The notes below the pieces were generated by a model, which made no database searches, had not been told where the DNA came from, and saw only the letters and a program-made list of their open reading frames with translations. Position numbers and translations under genes: made by a program. DNA of 64,000 nt, from the NCBI GenBank assembly GCA_034509425.1, contig JAVTVJ010000068.1:62001-126000 (forward strand), written 5' to 3'. The DNA comes from Eopsaltria australis (taxonomy: Eukaryota; Chordata; Aves; Passeriformes; Petroicidae). Shown here piece by piece: positions 13,911 through 27,200 of the stretch (within the stretch, counting starts at the first letter, position 1; every line of letters starts with the position of its first letter).

Positions 13911-16419
13911 TAGAGTGTATTTTTGTGCTTAGTGACGTTAGCATGAAACAGTAAATCAGCTGAAAAGCTTATAGGTGATAAACATGTTTTCTTTCTGCTC
14001 CCTGTCATGCAGCGTGATGCTTCTTGCTTCTGTTGTGTATAAAAAGTAACAGTAAACGAAGGTGCCTTCTGTGACTTTTATAGATTAGTGTCTGAATGAG
14101 AGTAAATGGAATATGGCATTGTTGCATGATAAAAATACAGTTTTGTTGCATTAAATACTGTTCTGTCTTAAACTTTTACTATGGAAATCATTGATGCCAC
14201 ATTCAATGAGCAGGGAACTAAGGATGAGGGGGTGGAGAAGAGGGGAAATCCTGTACAAGGAACAAACAATACTCTCTACAGTCATGAAGGTATCTGAAGC
14301 TGTGTGCAGTTTTTAGGAATTTATTTTCATTTCTCATAACAATTTGTTAATTTGTATCAGTCTCCCTTATCTGGATTTCTTTTTCATTAATATAGCTGTT
14401 GTTTGCACCTCTACATAGTGTACAGGAGATGTTAAATAAAGCCCAAGTTGTTATCAGTGTAGAACAAATATGGGATTGAAAAGTTCTAGTAGGAGAGGCA
14501 TACTGTAGAAATCCAGTGTAAGGGGCAAGACTTTCTCAGTGTCCAAGTGGGAGTTGTGGCTGGATAAATAGTAGCTGAAGAGAAACAACATTCTGAGGAA
14601 ATGTAAGAAAACAGTCCTATGAACTGTCATTATCTTCAGTTTTGCAGAGAAATGAAGAATTAAACTGTTTGACATCAATTTTTCTATTCAAATAGCTTGT
14701 TTTCCAAACAGAAAGCTGAAAATTTGACTAATTTCTATAGCTGAGACAAAATCAATACATTATTTTGATTTTAACAGGAACTTACTTTGTTGAATGTTTG
14801 CAAAAGATAGCTTGAAGTGGAAACATTTCCTGAAACAGCCTAAATAGAGCTCTTATCAAATCCCCAACTATATTTGGAGGTTGCTTAGAGACAGCAGTTG
14901 TGATTACAAAAATAAGTTGGAAAATACATCTACATTGATCTTGCTGCACTGCTTGTCTACCCCAAGGTAACATCAAAAATGTTAATAAGTAATTATTATC
15001 TAGTTAGTTATTGGACTTCTTTTTGAGTTCTTGAAACCAGAGTAGCTTGAGTTAACTTCAAGTTGAGTCATGTTTCTGTTTCCTTCTCTTCTTGAAAAAT
15101 GAAAATTACTTCTTGACTTCAGGAGAATGATAGTTGTGCAATTTAATATATTTGAAGAACTATTTCATGGAATTCTGTTTTCTTGCAGTACTACAAAATG
15201 GTATATGATTTCTTGCAAATTAAAATGTTTAATGTAGTTTCATTTGAAATCAGAAGTGGTATAAAAATATTTAGGGTTTGCATTCATAATAATATTGCAT
15301 GGATTCACAGAAAAAGTTGTAGATGTATTGACTTGTGAAATTCTTAAGCAGGAGTTCTGTGGATGTTGCGTACGTTTAAGTCACTTCAGGCACAATTCTC
15401 TGTGAAACAGGACAAGTGTTGAATACAAAAATAAAACTACATTTAAAGGAGTAAGAGCCAGTCAGTCTAAACTCAGATCACTTTCTCATCGTGGTCATCT
15501 GGTATAAGATCTTATTGCTGAGGAGTTGTCCTTAGAAACATCTTTAATCTTACTGATCTTGGTGCAAATCAAAATAAACATTAGATCTCTTTCTGCTGAA
15601 TTGCTTTACAGAATACTGAAGAGCAGCATAACTGCAAGCAGGTCTGCCTCATAAGTTACTCTTACCTGAATCCATAATTTCCTTTTGTTCTTTACAAAAA
15701 AAGCCTTGTTTCTGTAAGTGCCCTCAGATGATTAGAGCTGAGCTGTTCCTTCATGTTTGAATTCAACAAATGCCGCCTTTTTTATAAAAGAATAAAAGGG
15801 AAAAGGTGGTCTGTTTGTGTGTTGGGTTTCTTTCCTTCATGAAAGGACAGACAAGTTTCCTTATCTTCCTTATTTCTTATTTTTTAAAAAAAAATTGCAA
15901 ATCGTTGACTGCTTTAAGGTAATTCTGAATTGTATTAGTAGAGAATAGGTTACCTTCAGCTCTGTGTCCTGTGAATTTCCTCCCAACCTTCAGAAATCAA
16001 ATAAAACCTTTAGTTCACTGTCATCCATCATAACTGTATCCAATTTGCCAAGACTGTCTTTTCTTCTTGCTACCGGGTCTCAATTGTTTTAAAAGTACAA
16101 GTTTAGAATTGTCTTAGCATCGGTAATGTACAACACATTTCATTAAGAACTGTTTGATTTTAAACACTTCTCATCCTTTGAATTAATTGCTGCATTATTA
16201 CTTTGTATATATTGTGAGTAGCTGTTATGGGATAAAGACTTGGGATCTCACTGTGGGGAACAGCAGTTTCCAGTGCTTTGTGGTGCTTTATGTTGTATAA
16301 GTTACAGTACAGCTCTCCTGACACAGAAGGGGAGAGTTGTTTTGAATGATACTGTTTCTAAGCTTATTTTTGAAAGTATAAATGCATGACTCCTTTCTAT
16401 CTCCATTTTGCAGGTAGAT

Positions 16420-16465
16420 CATGATGACTGTTGTGTCTTGAAGGCAAATCATAACTGTCATCATG
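16420..16465. repeat. Short inverted repeat (12 of 13 bp stem, 20-nt loop)
   Basis: CATGATGACTGTT at 16420-16432 pairs with AACTGTCATCATG at 16453-16465 with a single mismatch. It could fold as a compact hairpin in single-stranded DNA or nascent intron RNA. No flanking target-site duplication or longer homology was seen, so it may be chance or the core of a very old element. Confidence 0.7.
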
Positions 16466-19400
16466 TGTTTCTCACAAGGACAAAAATAAGATGGCTTTTG
16501 AGAGGTGTAATTACACATAGATATGGCTCAGGAAATATCATCATGAAATACAGACAGTATACCTAGGCTAGGGGAAGAGGAAAATCGCCAGTGGGATGTT
16601 GATGGGAGAAGGGATAGGGACAACTGGTGGTTCTAATTTTGGGGGAAGGAAAAGAACCCTGCTTTAGCACCTTGTACAAATTTCTCGTAGTAGAGCTATT
16701 CTGTAGCTGAGAACTTCTTGCTGAATTTGGAAATTACTTTATTTTTCCCCTAAACTCAGGCAATGCAAACAAATTGTGAGGTCAAGGAACTTCCTTGATC
16801 TTGCTGGTATTCTGTGGGCAGTGTGTGTGGAAGGGTGTACGTGATAAGTTGAGAAAGTCTTTAGACTGGCAGACTGTAGATGTACTCATGTTATGAGCAG
16901 AAGTTGCTTTCTCTCACATGTGCACACTAAGAATAATATACTCTTAGAGAAACACCGAAGCATGTGTGAACTGAAACATTGCTCCTTGAAGCCGGTACCA
17001 CATACATGCCTCTGACCACTGGCAATGTCCTTTCAGCACATCCATGCAATGTTTTTATTTCCTTTGTATTTGCCACATTAGGTGTTTGCCATGTTGTAGC
17101 AACTATTTGGAAAAGAGAGAAATATTCCTAGTGGTTTAATTCCATGAAGTGTACAACTGTTTCTAGATTAATCAAATAAATTGGAATAGATCAGCATCTG
17201 TTTACACCATATCTGTCCATTAGCAAAACAGGGCATATCTCCTGGTATGACTTCTTCCGTGAGCACTAATTCTTCTCTGACTATTCCTAGTAGAAAGTAG
17301 GCCCTGAGTAAGTGCTGTTAGTTTTTAATACTTTCCCCTTTATGGTTCAGGCTGCTGTTAACAATGTTTGCTAAAGCAGAGATTTATTAATCTACCTTCT
17401 TCTTGCAAAAGTGGCAAAATCACAATTTTGCCTTTCTTTTCATAGCACTCCACTATCAACCCCTTAAACTAGAAGCTATTCCTCTCTAAGCCTTCTGAAC
17501 TAATTTTAAAATTAATGAATGTTGCTGCACTAGCAGAGAACTCTTTCTAGAAGTGTTTTCTGCACTTAAGTGACTGTAACTGAAGGGCTTTTTTAATTAT
17601 CTGAAGCTGTGTTTCATGTGCAGTATTGCCTGTTTGATACGGTAACTTGTGGGCATAGTATAATTAATCTCTGCAAGTGAAAGAGGACCTTTACTGGAGG
17701 CGAAAAGGGAGGCATTTAATAAATACTCACAATCTGCAAACTCCAAGGTACTATAATTTAGTAAGATCCTGCTCCTCCCACTTTGAACTGGTTTTTGTCG
17801 TTTCTTTTATGTAGTGTTGAGGTGTATGAATATTTTTAAAGCCTGCCAAAATTTATATCCAAAAGTGTCTTGGCAGTGTATAGCAATGTGTATTTTTAAA
17901 CTCTTAAGTTTATTAATATAGCCTAGACAATTAATTATGCATGTGTTTAAACAATATATTAATTTCAATTGAAAGGATTCAAAATCTTCCACCACCCCAG
18001 TCTTGTTTGTTTCCACTGTTCCTGCTGGAGTCCTTGAAGTTTTGTATTTTGGTATGTGGTTTAAATTTTGGAAGTCAGCCTGACATCTATCTCAACTAAA
18101 TTAACTTGTGTTAGGAATAACATTAGCAGATATGTGGATGTATGACTCAACACAGCATTTTTGAGGGGAGGTCATGTTGCACAACAATGACAGGTGTATT
18201 GTCTTTTTAGATTTCCAAAAAACATTTTTCAGGCTTATTACTGGCCTGTCACAGGAATCCTTTGCTGCTCAAGGGCCACGCTCTCAAATTACTCATCCCA
18301 ATGCTGAAAAGCCAAATGACCAGAGTGAAGTTTGGCAGTGCAGATAAGTTACTTGGGGTAGCTTTGGCAATGGCAAACTGCAAACAGTTCCACAAACTCA
18401 GAAGGATTTCCCAACACGCGATAATTGCATGCAGAGATAGCAAATGTTCCTAATTTAAACAGGGACTTAGTGAAATGGGAGATAAAATTCTGAGTTAATA
18501 CACAGAACAGGCAGACTTGAGCTCAAAGTAAATAGTAAAGGTTGACAACTTTCCAGAACAATACATGGAGGTCCATGAAAAGTAGCATAGATGGGATGAA
18601 CAAGGATTTATTGTTCCTTGTGAGGAGTGATATCCTTTGTAAGGAAGGGGTGGAGATAGCAAATTACTAGGCAGCATGTTCAAACAAAAGAAGGTGGTTC
18701 ATAACAAAACATGTAGCTGATCTGCACAGGTGCCAGAAGTGTGGTATATGCCAAAGGCTTCCACAAGAAGCACAGAGATAAGCAATGAAGGAAAAATTAT
18801 TTGAGCTTGATCAAATTTAAAGACACCAGAGCTGGTTCTAAAATGCACAGATGTATAAAATACTGGAGATTTAGAAGAGGGTTCTAGAAATATCATGATA
18901 TTGTTTCATGTTACACATACGAAAAGCTAGATTTGTTAAAAATTGAATGAATTTTTCTTTCCCCACTCTTACCAGGTGCTAATAGTCACTGAAATTAAAA
19001 GTGTTAATATTGCTGAGGGTTTGCCAGTACTTGAGTCAAGAGTTTCATGTTTTGGCAGAGCACACTTTAATAATTAATCACTCTTGACACTTTAAATTGC
19101 TAATGATATTGGATAGGAACCTTTTCAGTGAACTTTAAATAAAGGAAAACACTGTTCTAAGATATGAGTCAGCTTTTGAAGCAATGCTCCAAGAAACCTA
19201 CAGCTCAAATCAAAATGTTACTTTAGTAGAACCTGTATGTACTCTCAAATGCCAAGGTTGATGTGCAAGGGATGGGAGGAAATTGTAAACTATTAAGTGC
19301 ACCAACATGCATTGATGCTATATTCTATTTTGGGCTCTTCTGGCCAACATATAAGCCATGTCTAAAAGCCTGGGCTAGACAAGTGAGAACTAATTTTGGC

Positions 19401-20198
19401 GCATGCTCCAAAGGGTTTGGCCATGAGTCAGTTGTGGTTCTTAAACCATATGGCCATACAATCTCAGTCACAGAACTATGCTAATAAGGTTGTCATTCAC
19501 ATCCACAGCAGTTCTCCCTGCTGTGGCATCCTGGAAGCTCATACAAAGTTATTCATACTCTGATCACTCTTCTTATTCTGCTCTTGCTGCCCGGTCCTGA
19601 GATGCTACTCCATTCTCCAGTGTAATCTCTGATTTTTTTATTTGCATGCACATACATTGGCATTGTTAGATATTAAAAAGTGTGCAGTTTAAATGGGCCA
19701 ACTGTGCATTACCCAGAGGAGATACAGACTACCTGTGCCTTACATCATACTATTCTGGAATGATGGGTAATAAGCCATTGTGGTTAATAGTCCACAGATA
19801 CTGTTAGCAATATGTTCTTTTTTGTTTTCTTCCAGATCATTGCTTAAGATTTTAAGTGTTAAATTCAAAGGAAGCTCTGTAGATGTTTCTCTATAGTCTA
19901 CTGGAAATTTCATGCTGACTGATTTCTTTTGCATTCTTTTCAGTTAATAGTTGGCTATTTCATGTGTTCTCTATTAATCCCATGGAGTAAATGATGCTGT
20001 TAGTAAAGAGCAGAGGGAAAAGTAAAGGGTTAACAACAGAAGTAAAATGGAGCATATATATGAGTACTTGGTCTGGAGGGTTTGATAGAGACTAATAATT
20101 CTTCATTTTGGTAGTCTTGTACATCTGGTTATCTCTTTTATCATCAAAATTTAAGCTTATGTTTTATGAGCTTCAAGTTAATTTTCTCTACCTTGAGT

Positions 20199-20202
<4 letters not shown>

Positions 20203-20236
<34 letters not shown>
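20203..20236. repeat. (AT)17 dinucleotide microsatellite
   Basis: An uninterrupted 34-bp AT repeat, preceded by TATAC and followed by TTAAG. It is a likely length polymorphism and can form cruciforms. Confidence 0.97.
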
Positions 20237-20239
<3 letters not shown>

Positions 20240-23078
20240 AGTTATCTGCAAAATATATCTGTATTTATCTGAGGTGTATGAATTTGGTCCAAGTATTGTT
20301 TGTGATATCTTCCTCCTGCCTAGGGCAATTATGAAACTCTACTATGGTAACTGCAACTTTGTTGGCACTCTGTAACACAGTGCTCACTGTTAGTCAAATT
20401 TATATCAGTACTGTAGGTGTATAGGAAAACAGTCCTCTTGTCCAAATACTCTGTGTCATGAGTGTGTACTGTAATTGCCTAGCAATAATCTTTGCTTCTT
20501 GTAGACCATGACTGCTATGTAATTCCTTGGGAATGTCATGTAGGAACAAACAAGAGTGATAACTGTATTTAATAATTTATGTGCTCTGCTTTGAGAAGCA
20601 TAGCTTATATAGGCTTGTGAAATATTTACTCTTATCCCATAATAAGAAATGTTCATTTAATTTCTTTGCACTCCTTCCCCCACCCCGACCACTGGTTTGT
20701 CTGACTGGTTATTAATGAACTGTTCAGCTTCACAATTTCCATACTACTCTCAAATTTAAGTTATCCTGTTGGCTGGCTTAGCGTAAGCTGCAGTTGTTCA
20801 CAAGTCGTAATTCTGACCTCTAAACTGACTCTTTCTCTGTTGTTTTGTCTTTTATCAAGAATTTTGAAGTACAGGTGTTTGAGACAAACTTGACTAATTG
20901 TCACATTAATTGTTTTATTCTGTTTTCTGGAGCCCTCAGAATAATAGCAGAAGTTATTTGAAATAAAGTAATATCTACTTGAGATTCTAGCATGTTTTTC
21001 TGTCTGTGCTCTAAGCAGGCCACATAGGGCAGATTCAGGAAGAAAAATCATAGTAAGTAGGTGACTCCAAGGGCGATTTCTCATTTAGTTTTCTCCTTAT
21101 TTTCTCCTCTTTTTCTTCTGACGTAGTACTGAGTTGCAGCTCAAGTACTAATCCTTAAAATGGAAAGCTCAACTGTTTAGTGGTGGTGTTAGTTGTACTA
21201 CAAGAGGATTGTCACAAAGAATGTCTTTGCATTGCGAGCCTATCACAATCCAGTGAAGCAAATCAGGTTATAGATGATTTTTCTGTAAGCAGAGTTGTAA
21301 AGGTTCACTAGGAACTGCTTTTGTTGTAAGGAGTTACCAGACAGACATCTCCAGAGCTTTTGCAGTGGTGTTCTTGAGCAGATGTTCTCCAGCAGTTTTC
21401 CACTCTCACTTTCTCATAAGCTCAGGAAAAATATAAGTTGCTTAGCCAAGTTCAAAGGAATACTTTTCCTTTAATATTAGAGAAGGGCAGCCAAGTTCCA
21501 AATAAGCTCTTGGAGGATATTATGTTGTTCTTACCAAAGTATGCTGCAGTTTTATTAGTGGAATATCTGGGGGAAAATGTAGAGATTACTTCCTTCAGAG
21601 TAGGAAAGTGGCATTCCAAAAATGGGTAGTATAAGCAGCTGCTAAAATAGAGAAAGAATCTGATTCTGTTAAATGTACCAAAGAACTGTTGTAATAACCT
21701 CAAATATTATTTTGTTTAAGATGGTGGAAATGGAAAATTATTTTCTACTCGGAAGTTTAATTTTTAAGAAAGTGATGTCAATCCTGCTATATAGAGCTCT
21801 CCAATCATCTGTGTTTCATGTGGAAGCAGAAACACATAATGGCAGTGAATGCAGGAATTGACTGATATACATTTCTTTCTTAAATATGAAAAATTGAATT
21901 CTGATATTTGATAAGTTCACAAAATTAAGTTTACTTTTTCGTCAGGTATTTCAGAGACAAGATGATAATCATGTTCTTTAATTAGTTGTAGCTACTATCT
22001 TGTTATTCCCACGGTACAATCAATTCCTGAATGAGTAGTCAGCTATTCACCTGACTCATTAGTCCTGTTGAGGGAGAAAGGGATTGGAGCTAATGACTTT
22101 CTCTGTTGATTACAACCTAAATTATTTTGTAATTCTAAATGTTTACTTCTGTATCAGAGTCTTCTCTAAAATATAACAGTGGTTTTCCATTCATTATGAA
22201 AACTGTGGGAGCCAAGTTTGGAAATAAAAGTTTTAGTAGAATAGTCAAAATTGAATTTTTGACATTGTCCCGTAAATAGGAATTGAAACTCTTCCTAGAC
22301 AAAAATGGAGTTTTGAAAAGGTAAATTTGAAGTAAGCATGGGAAAGTATTTTGAGTGACTGTGTTTTCTTAAACCCCACCCTCCGCATTAACCTTTCAGT
22401 ACAGGATGATGGACTTTTAATCCATTCCAAAGTGAACATACTGGTGATATTTCATCTTGCAGTGTTAGGTCAAGGCTGGCTCTTATCCATCTCCATAGCA
22501 GAGGTAGAAGGGTGCCACTTTTGGGGACCACAAGAACTTGCTCTAAAAGCCAGTGCCTTGCAGCCCCTCCTGAGCTGACAAATCCATGGGTGAAGGTTTG
22601 CCTTTGCCTCCCCCAGTCCTATCTTGAGCAGGTTACATGGTGGTGCACAATATCAGAAAAATTGTTTTCCACTGTATTGTACTTTTTAAAGGGCTTTCCT
22701 AACTGAAATGGGATCAGTACTTACCAGCTCCTTAAAGCTTTATGTATATTATTGAGTATAAAAAGAAAACAGCAACTGATTGTTTTCATTCCAAACTGAA
22801 AGAAACAGGAATTTCTCAATTACCGAGATTTAATTATTAATTTATGTCATTTTACAGTGAACTGTTCTATCAGTGGTTTAAAATGCAAAATTGTGGCTGG
22901 AAATACAGTGCATCAGAACAGCTCTTCAAAAGTTCATTAGTGGAAGAAATACTTAAATATTATGATGTTGTGTTGTGGCATGGGAATCAAAGTAAAGGCT
23001 GTGAATTACTAGTTACCACTTGAATGCTTATGCACCCAGTTTTTAATTGGATTAATTGAAATTGGATTTTGAAATTAG

Positions 23079-23096
23079 AATTAATTTAAATTAATT
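23079..23096. repeat. 18-bp perfect AT palindrome
   Basis: AATTAATTTAAATTAATT is identical to its reverse complement. It lies inside a run of ATTAATT/AAATT words (23041-23100), about 60 bases before the next exon, roughly where branch points and other splice elements can lie. With only A and T, chance is a reasonable explanation. Confidence 0.85.
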
Positions 23097-23130
23097 AGAT
23101 CTAACTGAAAAGTCTTCTGTTGGAAAGTAA

Positions 23131-23289
<159 letters not shown>

Positions 23290-23921
23290 TAACATTTAAT
23301 GCTCTGTTTAGTCTCCAGGGGCCAGTTGAGGACTGGGTTCTGGTATTACAAGCATGATGCAAGGCTAAAGAATTTAGACCATCGATAGATAAAACAGGGC
23401 AGGAAGCTGGAAGATAGGGAATTTACAGCTCTGCTTTATGCTTTTTTTAGTCAGAGAGATTTAGGTAGATGGAAGGCAACGAGCTGGACTGAAGGAAGGA
23501 AAAAGGAAATAGAGTATTTGCCACTGTAAAGTAAAAAGCAGCCTTTTCAGCTTTTCTGGATAGAAGAATTGGGACCCTTCAAGCTTTAATTTTTTCATTG
23601 TATAAACGCTTTACGTTTTCCCTTTGTGAAATCTTCCACAGATTTTACTTGTGTTTAGAGAAAGGTACATGCCATACATACTACTTAGGTTCCTTTGTCT
23701 GCACCAGTAAAGCTGAATATCTCAAGTAAGGCTGAACTGTTGGCACAACTGAACTGCTTTAGTCTTAGGAAGCATCAGGTCTTCACAGCTGCATATAAAA
23801 ATCACCCTATTAAGTGGCAAATATGCAGCTGAGGGCAAAGTTCATTATTGAAGCTTTTATTCTAGATAGGCCTTGAACAGACAGGAACCTCTTCAATTAA
23901 ATTGGGAAGTCTTGGGTTTGG

Positions 23922-23950
23922 TCTTTTTTCTTTTTTTTTTTTTCTTTTTT
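23922..23950. repeat. T-rich homopolymer tract
   Basis: Almost pure T, broken only by C. It is a low-complexity tract and may be the reverse complement of an old retroposon A-tail. No element body was recognised beside it. Confidence 0.85.
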
Positions 23951-24232
23951 GGCCAGAGGATTTATTGTTGGGTACAGAGAGCTGATGAAGCACCTCTGAT
24001 CAGTGTAGTGAAGTAGGCACAGTACACTGAGCACTTAAAAGCTCTTGTAGTTGACATGCTTAATGTTAGAAACACTTTCTGAAAACAAAATACTCTTTTC
24101 TAATAAGTTATGCAGAAGTCAGGTTTAATTAGGTTCTCTTCCATGCTTGAGAATTAATTATCCTTTTAAGAAGGAGTTAATAAGAGTGGATATTACATAG
24201 TTTATATAAGCAGTAATTTAGTATGCATTTAT

Positions 24233-24253
24233 ATTTACATTTATAATGTAAAT
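24233..24253. repeat. Small perfect hairpin (8-bp stem, 5-nt loop)
   Basis: ATTTACAT at 24233-24240 and ATGTAAAT at 24246-24253 are exact reverse complements around TTATA. ATGTAAAT is close to an octamer (POU-type) site, but in AT-rich DNA this is weak evidence for function. Confidence 0.65.
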
Positions 24254-27200
24254 AGAGAATATTAAACAGTGCTTCTGTGTAGTGTCAGAAGCCTGAGTGA
24301 CATAATAAATTTATTCTGTGCATAAGAATTTTTTTCCTAAAGGTATTTTTGTAATACTAAGTTCCTGTCTTATTAGCCAGGTATTAGCAAGATGTTTAAA
24401 AATAAGGATGAAACAACAGAAAATAACAAACTCCAGTTAAAAGGATGAGCTGAGCTCTACTTGGAGGAGCGTTGTAAAGCGTTGTAGAGTGTTTTATATT
24501 ATTAGCATGAAAATCTTTGGGTTTACATAAATCTTGCTATATTTGGTACTGGAAACTTATAGATGCTATTGTCTACATTTCTCCTTTTTAATTCACCTTT
24601 TTTTTCTCAGTAATGCTTTTAAGCTAAGAAAATGTCAGACATTTTGTATTCCATTAGTTAGTCAATGCAGGAGTCAAGCAGATTTACCAAAGCAACTTCA
24701 CAGATAACACTGACATGCGTCACCAAGAGTGTATTGTTACTGATATTCCTATAAATAACAGCCTGGAGTTCAACACCTCACAAAATTATTTTCATAATAC
24801 TTCATAATCATATGTAATTGAATTTTACATTGGCATCAGCAGCAAATAGATGAATTTTCCCAAGCTGGAACACGGAAATTAAAATAAATAACTGCAACAC
24901 CAAATGTAATAATGGATGTCTGTTTGGTTAATGGCTGGATTGTTGGAAGCTACTCAACTTGCACTTTTGTTTAATTTTCCACTTTCAGTATAGGTCTTAG
25001 ATTCAAGTGCCGTTTTGTATTTATATCTTACAGTTTAAAGAACAGCAGTTCTCTTTTGTGTTTAAGCATTTATCATGTATCAGGCCTTATGTGACATTTC
25101 CTGCAATAATGTTATGTACACTGTTACTTGCTTCTGTTTTAGAAACCTTTGTCCCATGAAAGTGATTTATTTGGAATAACTGACACACTGACATATTCCT
25201 AAGAGTTATTTCTTCTGAGTAGTGTAAATTGTGTTTGATTTTTCTGGTTATTTCCTGGGCAGCAACTTTGTCCAGGATAGCATATTTGGCCTTTATTTGC
25301 ATAAATCGGATTAGTTTTTCTCTCCATTTATTCTTAGAACCATGTCTTTCAAATTTTTAATTTTCTTTAAATGTTCTTTACAAAAATACCTGTCACTGTA
25401 TTTTGTAAGCGAATTTTGTCTCCTTATGTTCTATGTCAATGCAGCTGGATGTAGGAAAATTTTACAAAGTTTAGAAGATACTCATCTAAGTATTTGGCCA
25501 GCACTCATACCACTCTCAACACCTGATCATAAAAGTTTCCTAATGTCACTTTCTAAAGTAGGCACTAGTTTATCCCCATGAAAGGATTTATGGAATAAAG
25601 ATTATTTAATGGGAAATGGCAACATCTCTTTATGCGTTAGATTTCAATCTCGCATCAATGAAATAGATGTCAGGGTTGCTCTTCTTTACCTTTCCGAATA
25701 TAGGTTTTGATTTTGAAGGAAAATTCTAGTTAAGTCAACAGCACCTTCCTTGGCAAACTTGTGCACTTTAGTAAGCTTGTCAGTGGGTATGTTTAGGAGC
25801 TTCCCCTTTTGGAGTGTAACACAGGCAATTTTCATTACAGCTGTAGCTGGTAGCCCTGTGATTTTATAACTGAGATATCCACATTGGAATGCTTGGAGCT
25901 TTTTTATGTCACAACTGCTGACATTTTTTTTATTTGAAGCCTTGCTGAAGTTTCAGCTAAACTGAGCCATTCCTTCAGGTATTAAGTTGCATTTTCTGTT
26001 TCTGTCAATATTATAAGACTATAAATTGTACCTTTGGAAAGGGTTGGCATTTTCAGTGGCTAAATGCATGATCTTTGCTTTGAGTAGCACAATGGATATG
26101 TGCTCTGTTCTCTGTTAAATCACTTCATCTCTCTGGGGGATGTATCTTTGCTCTTCTAATTAATAGAGCCAAGGTCTGACCTCCCCACACATCCTGCTGC
26201 CCACGCCCTTCACAGTGCACAGCCCAAGGCTGCAACACCTGGGCTGGGCTGTGTATCCCCAGGTTACAAGGGAGGAAAAGGGAACCAGGCTTTCATGGGA
26301 TCTTTAGGGAGCTTGGATGTTTCCTAGCTACAACTACACACTGCTGCCTGCTCCTCTGCTCTTATATTTTATTATTTGTTTCAGAAGCTGCACACACCCC
26401 ACTTCAGCTTCACACTGGGGAGAAAAAGCTGTTGGTCTCTGCAGTGCAAGAGCCAAATCACACTGAATACATGCTTGGGAAGAGAGAAAGAGGGGGAAAA
26501 GGATCTTGATGAGGCAAATGAAGGGGTCAGGTGTCAGGGAGTAGTGTACAGGAGCTGAGCCACGTGGCACAGCAGTGAAGGTTTGGGAGTTGTTAAGTAT
26601 TGGAATTGATTTCCTTTGCTTCTATGCTCAGGCACACCCCAGTATCTTTAGAATGAGTGAAGTGATCCATCCCCCTCTTCTTCAGCCCTTCTAAACTCCT
26701 TCCCTGCAAAAGGGCAGTCTTGCCTGTACTGCCTACTGAGAGCAGTCCTTGGCTTACATGGTGTCCTAAAGCATGTCTGGACATTGGCTGGAACAACAGG
26801 GGCCCACACCAGGACTAGAAGGTGTTAGCAATCAAATTTTGCATGGGACAGGGCTTAGAATTCATACCCTGACCCACTGATCAGCTGTCTGATGTAAGTG
26901 CAGCCAGACAGGATCAGAATGGGAACAAGGTATGGAGCAGAAAGCCATGCACATGTTGGGAAATTGGGAAAGTATGAACAGCATTTCATTATTTGCTCTC
27001 AAAGACAGGTACTAAGGAATTGAGGAACTGGAATTAAGAGAAGGGAATGAGTAAGAGAGGGGAATGAGTCCTACCAATGCTCTTAAGCAAAGCTGTTCAC
27101 AGAGGTCAGTCAGTCACTGTGTCTGATTCTATAAGCCACTTTTGAGGCTTGAAGGCTAACTTACCAGTTCTGATTTTCATCTTTGGGCTTAGCTCAGCAA

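Noticed and set aside
26160..26300. GC-richer patch suspected to be a CR1 fragment
   Set aside because: No ordered match to the CR1 sequence could be followed; left unassigned.
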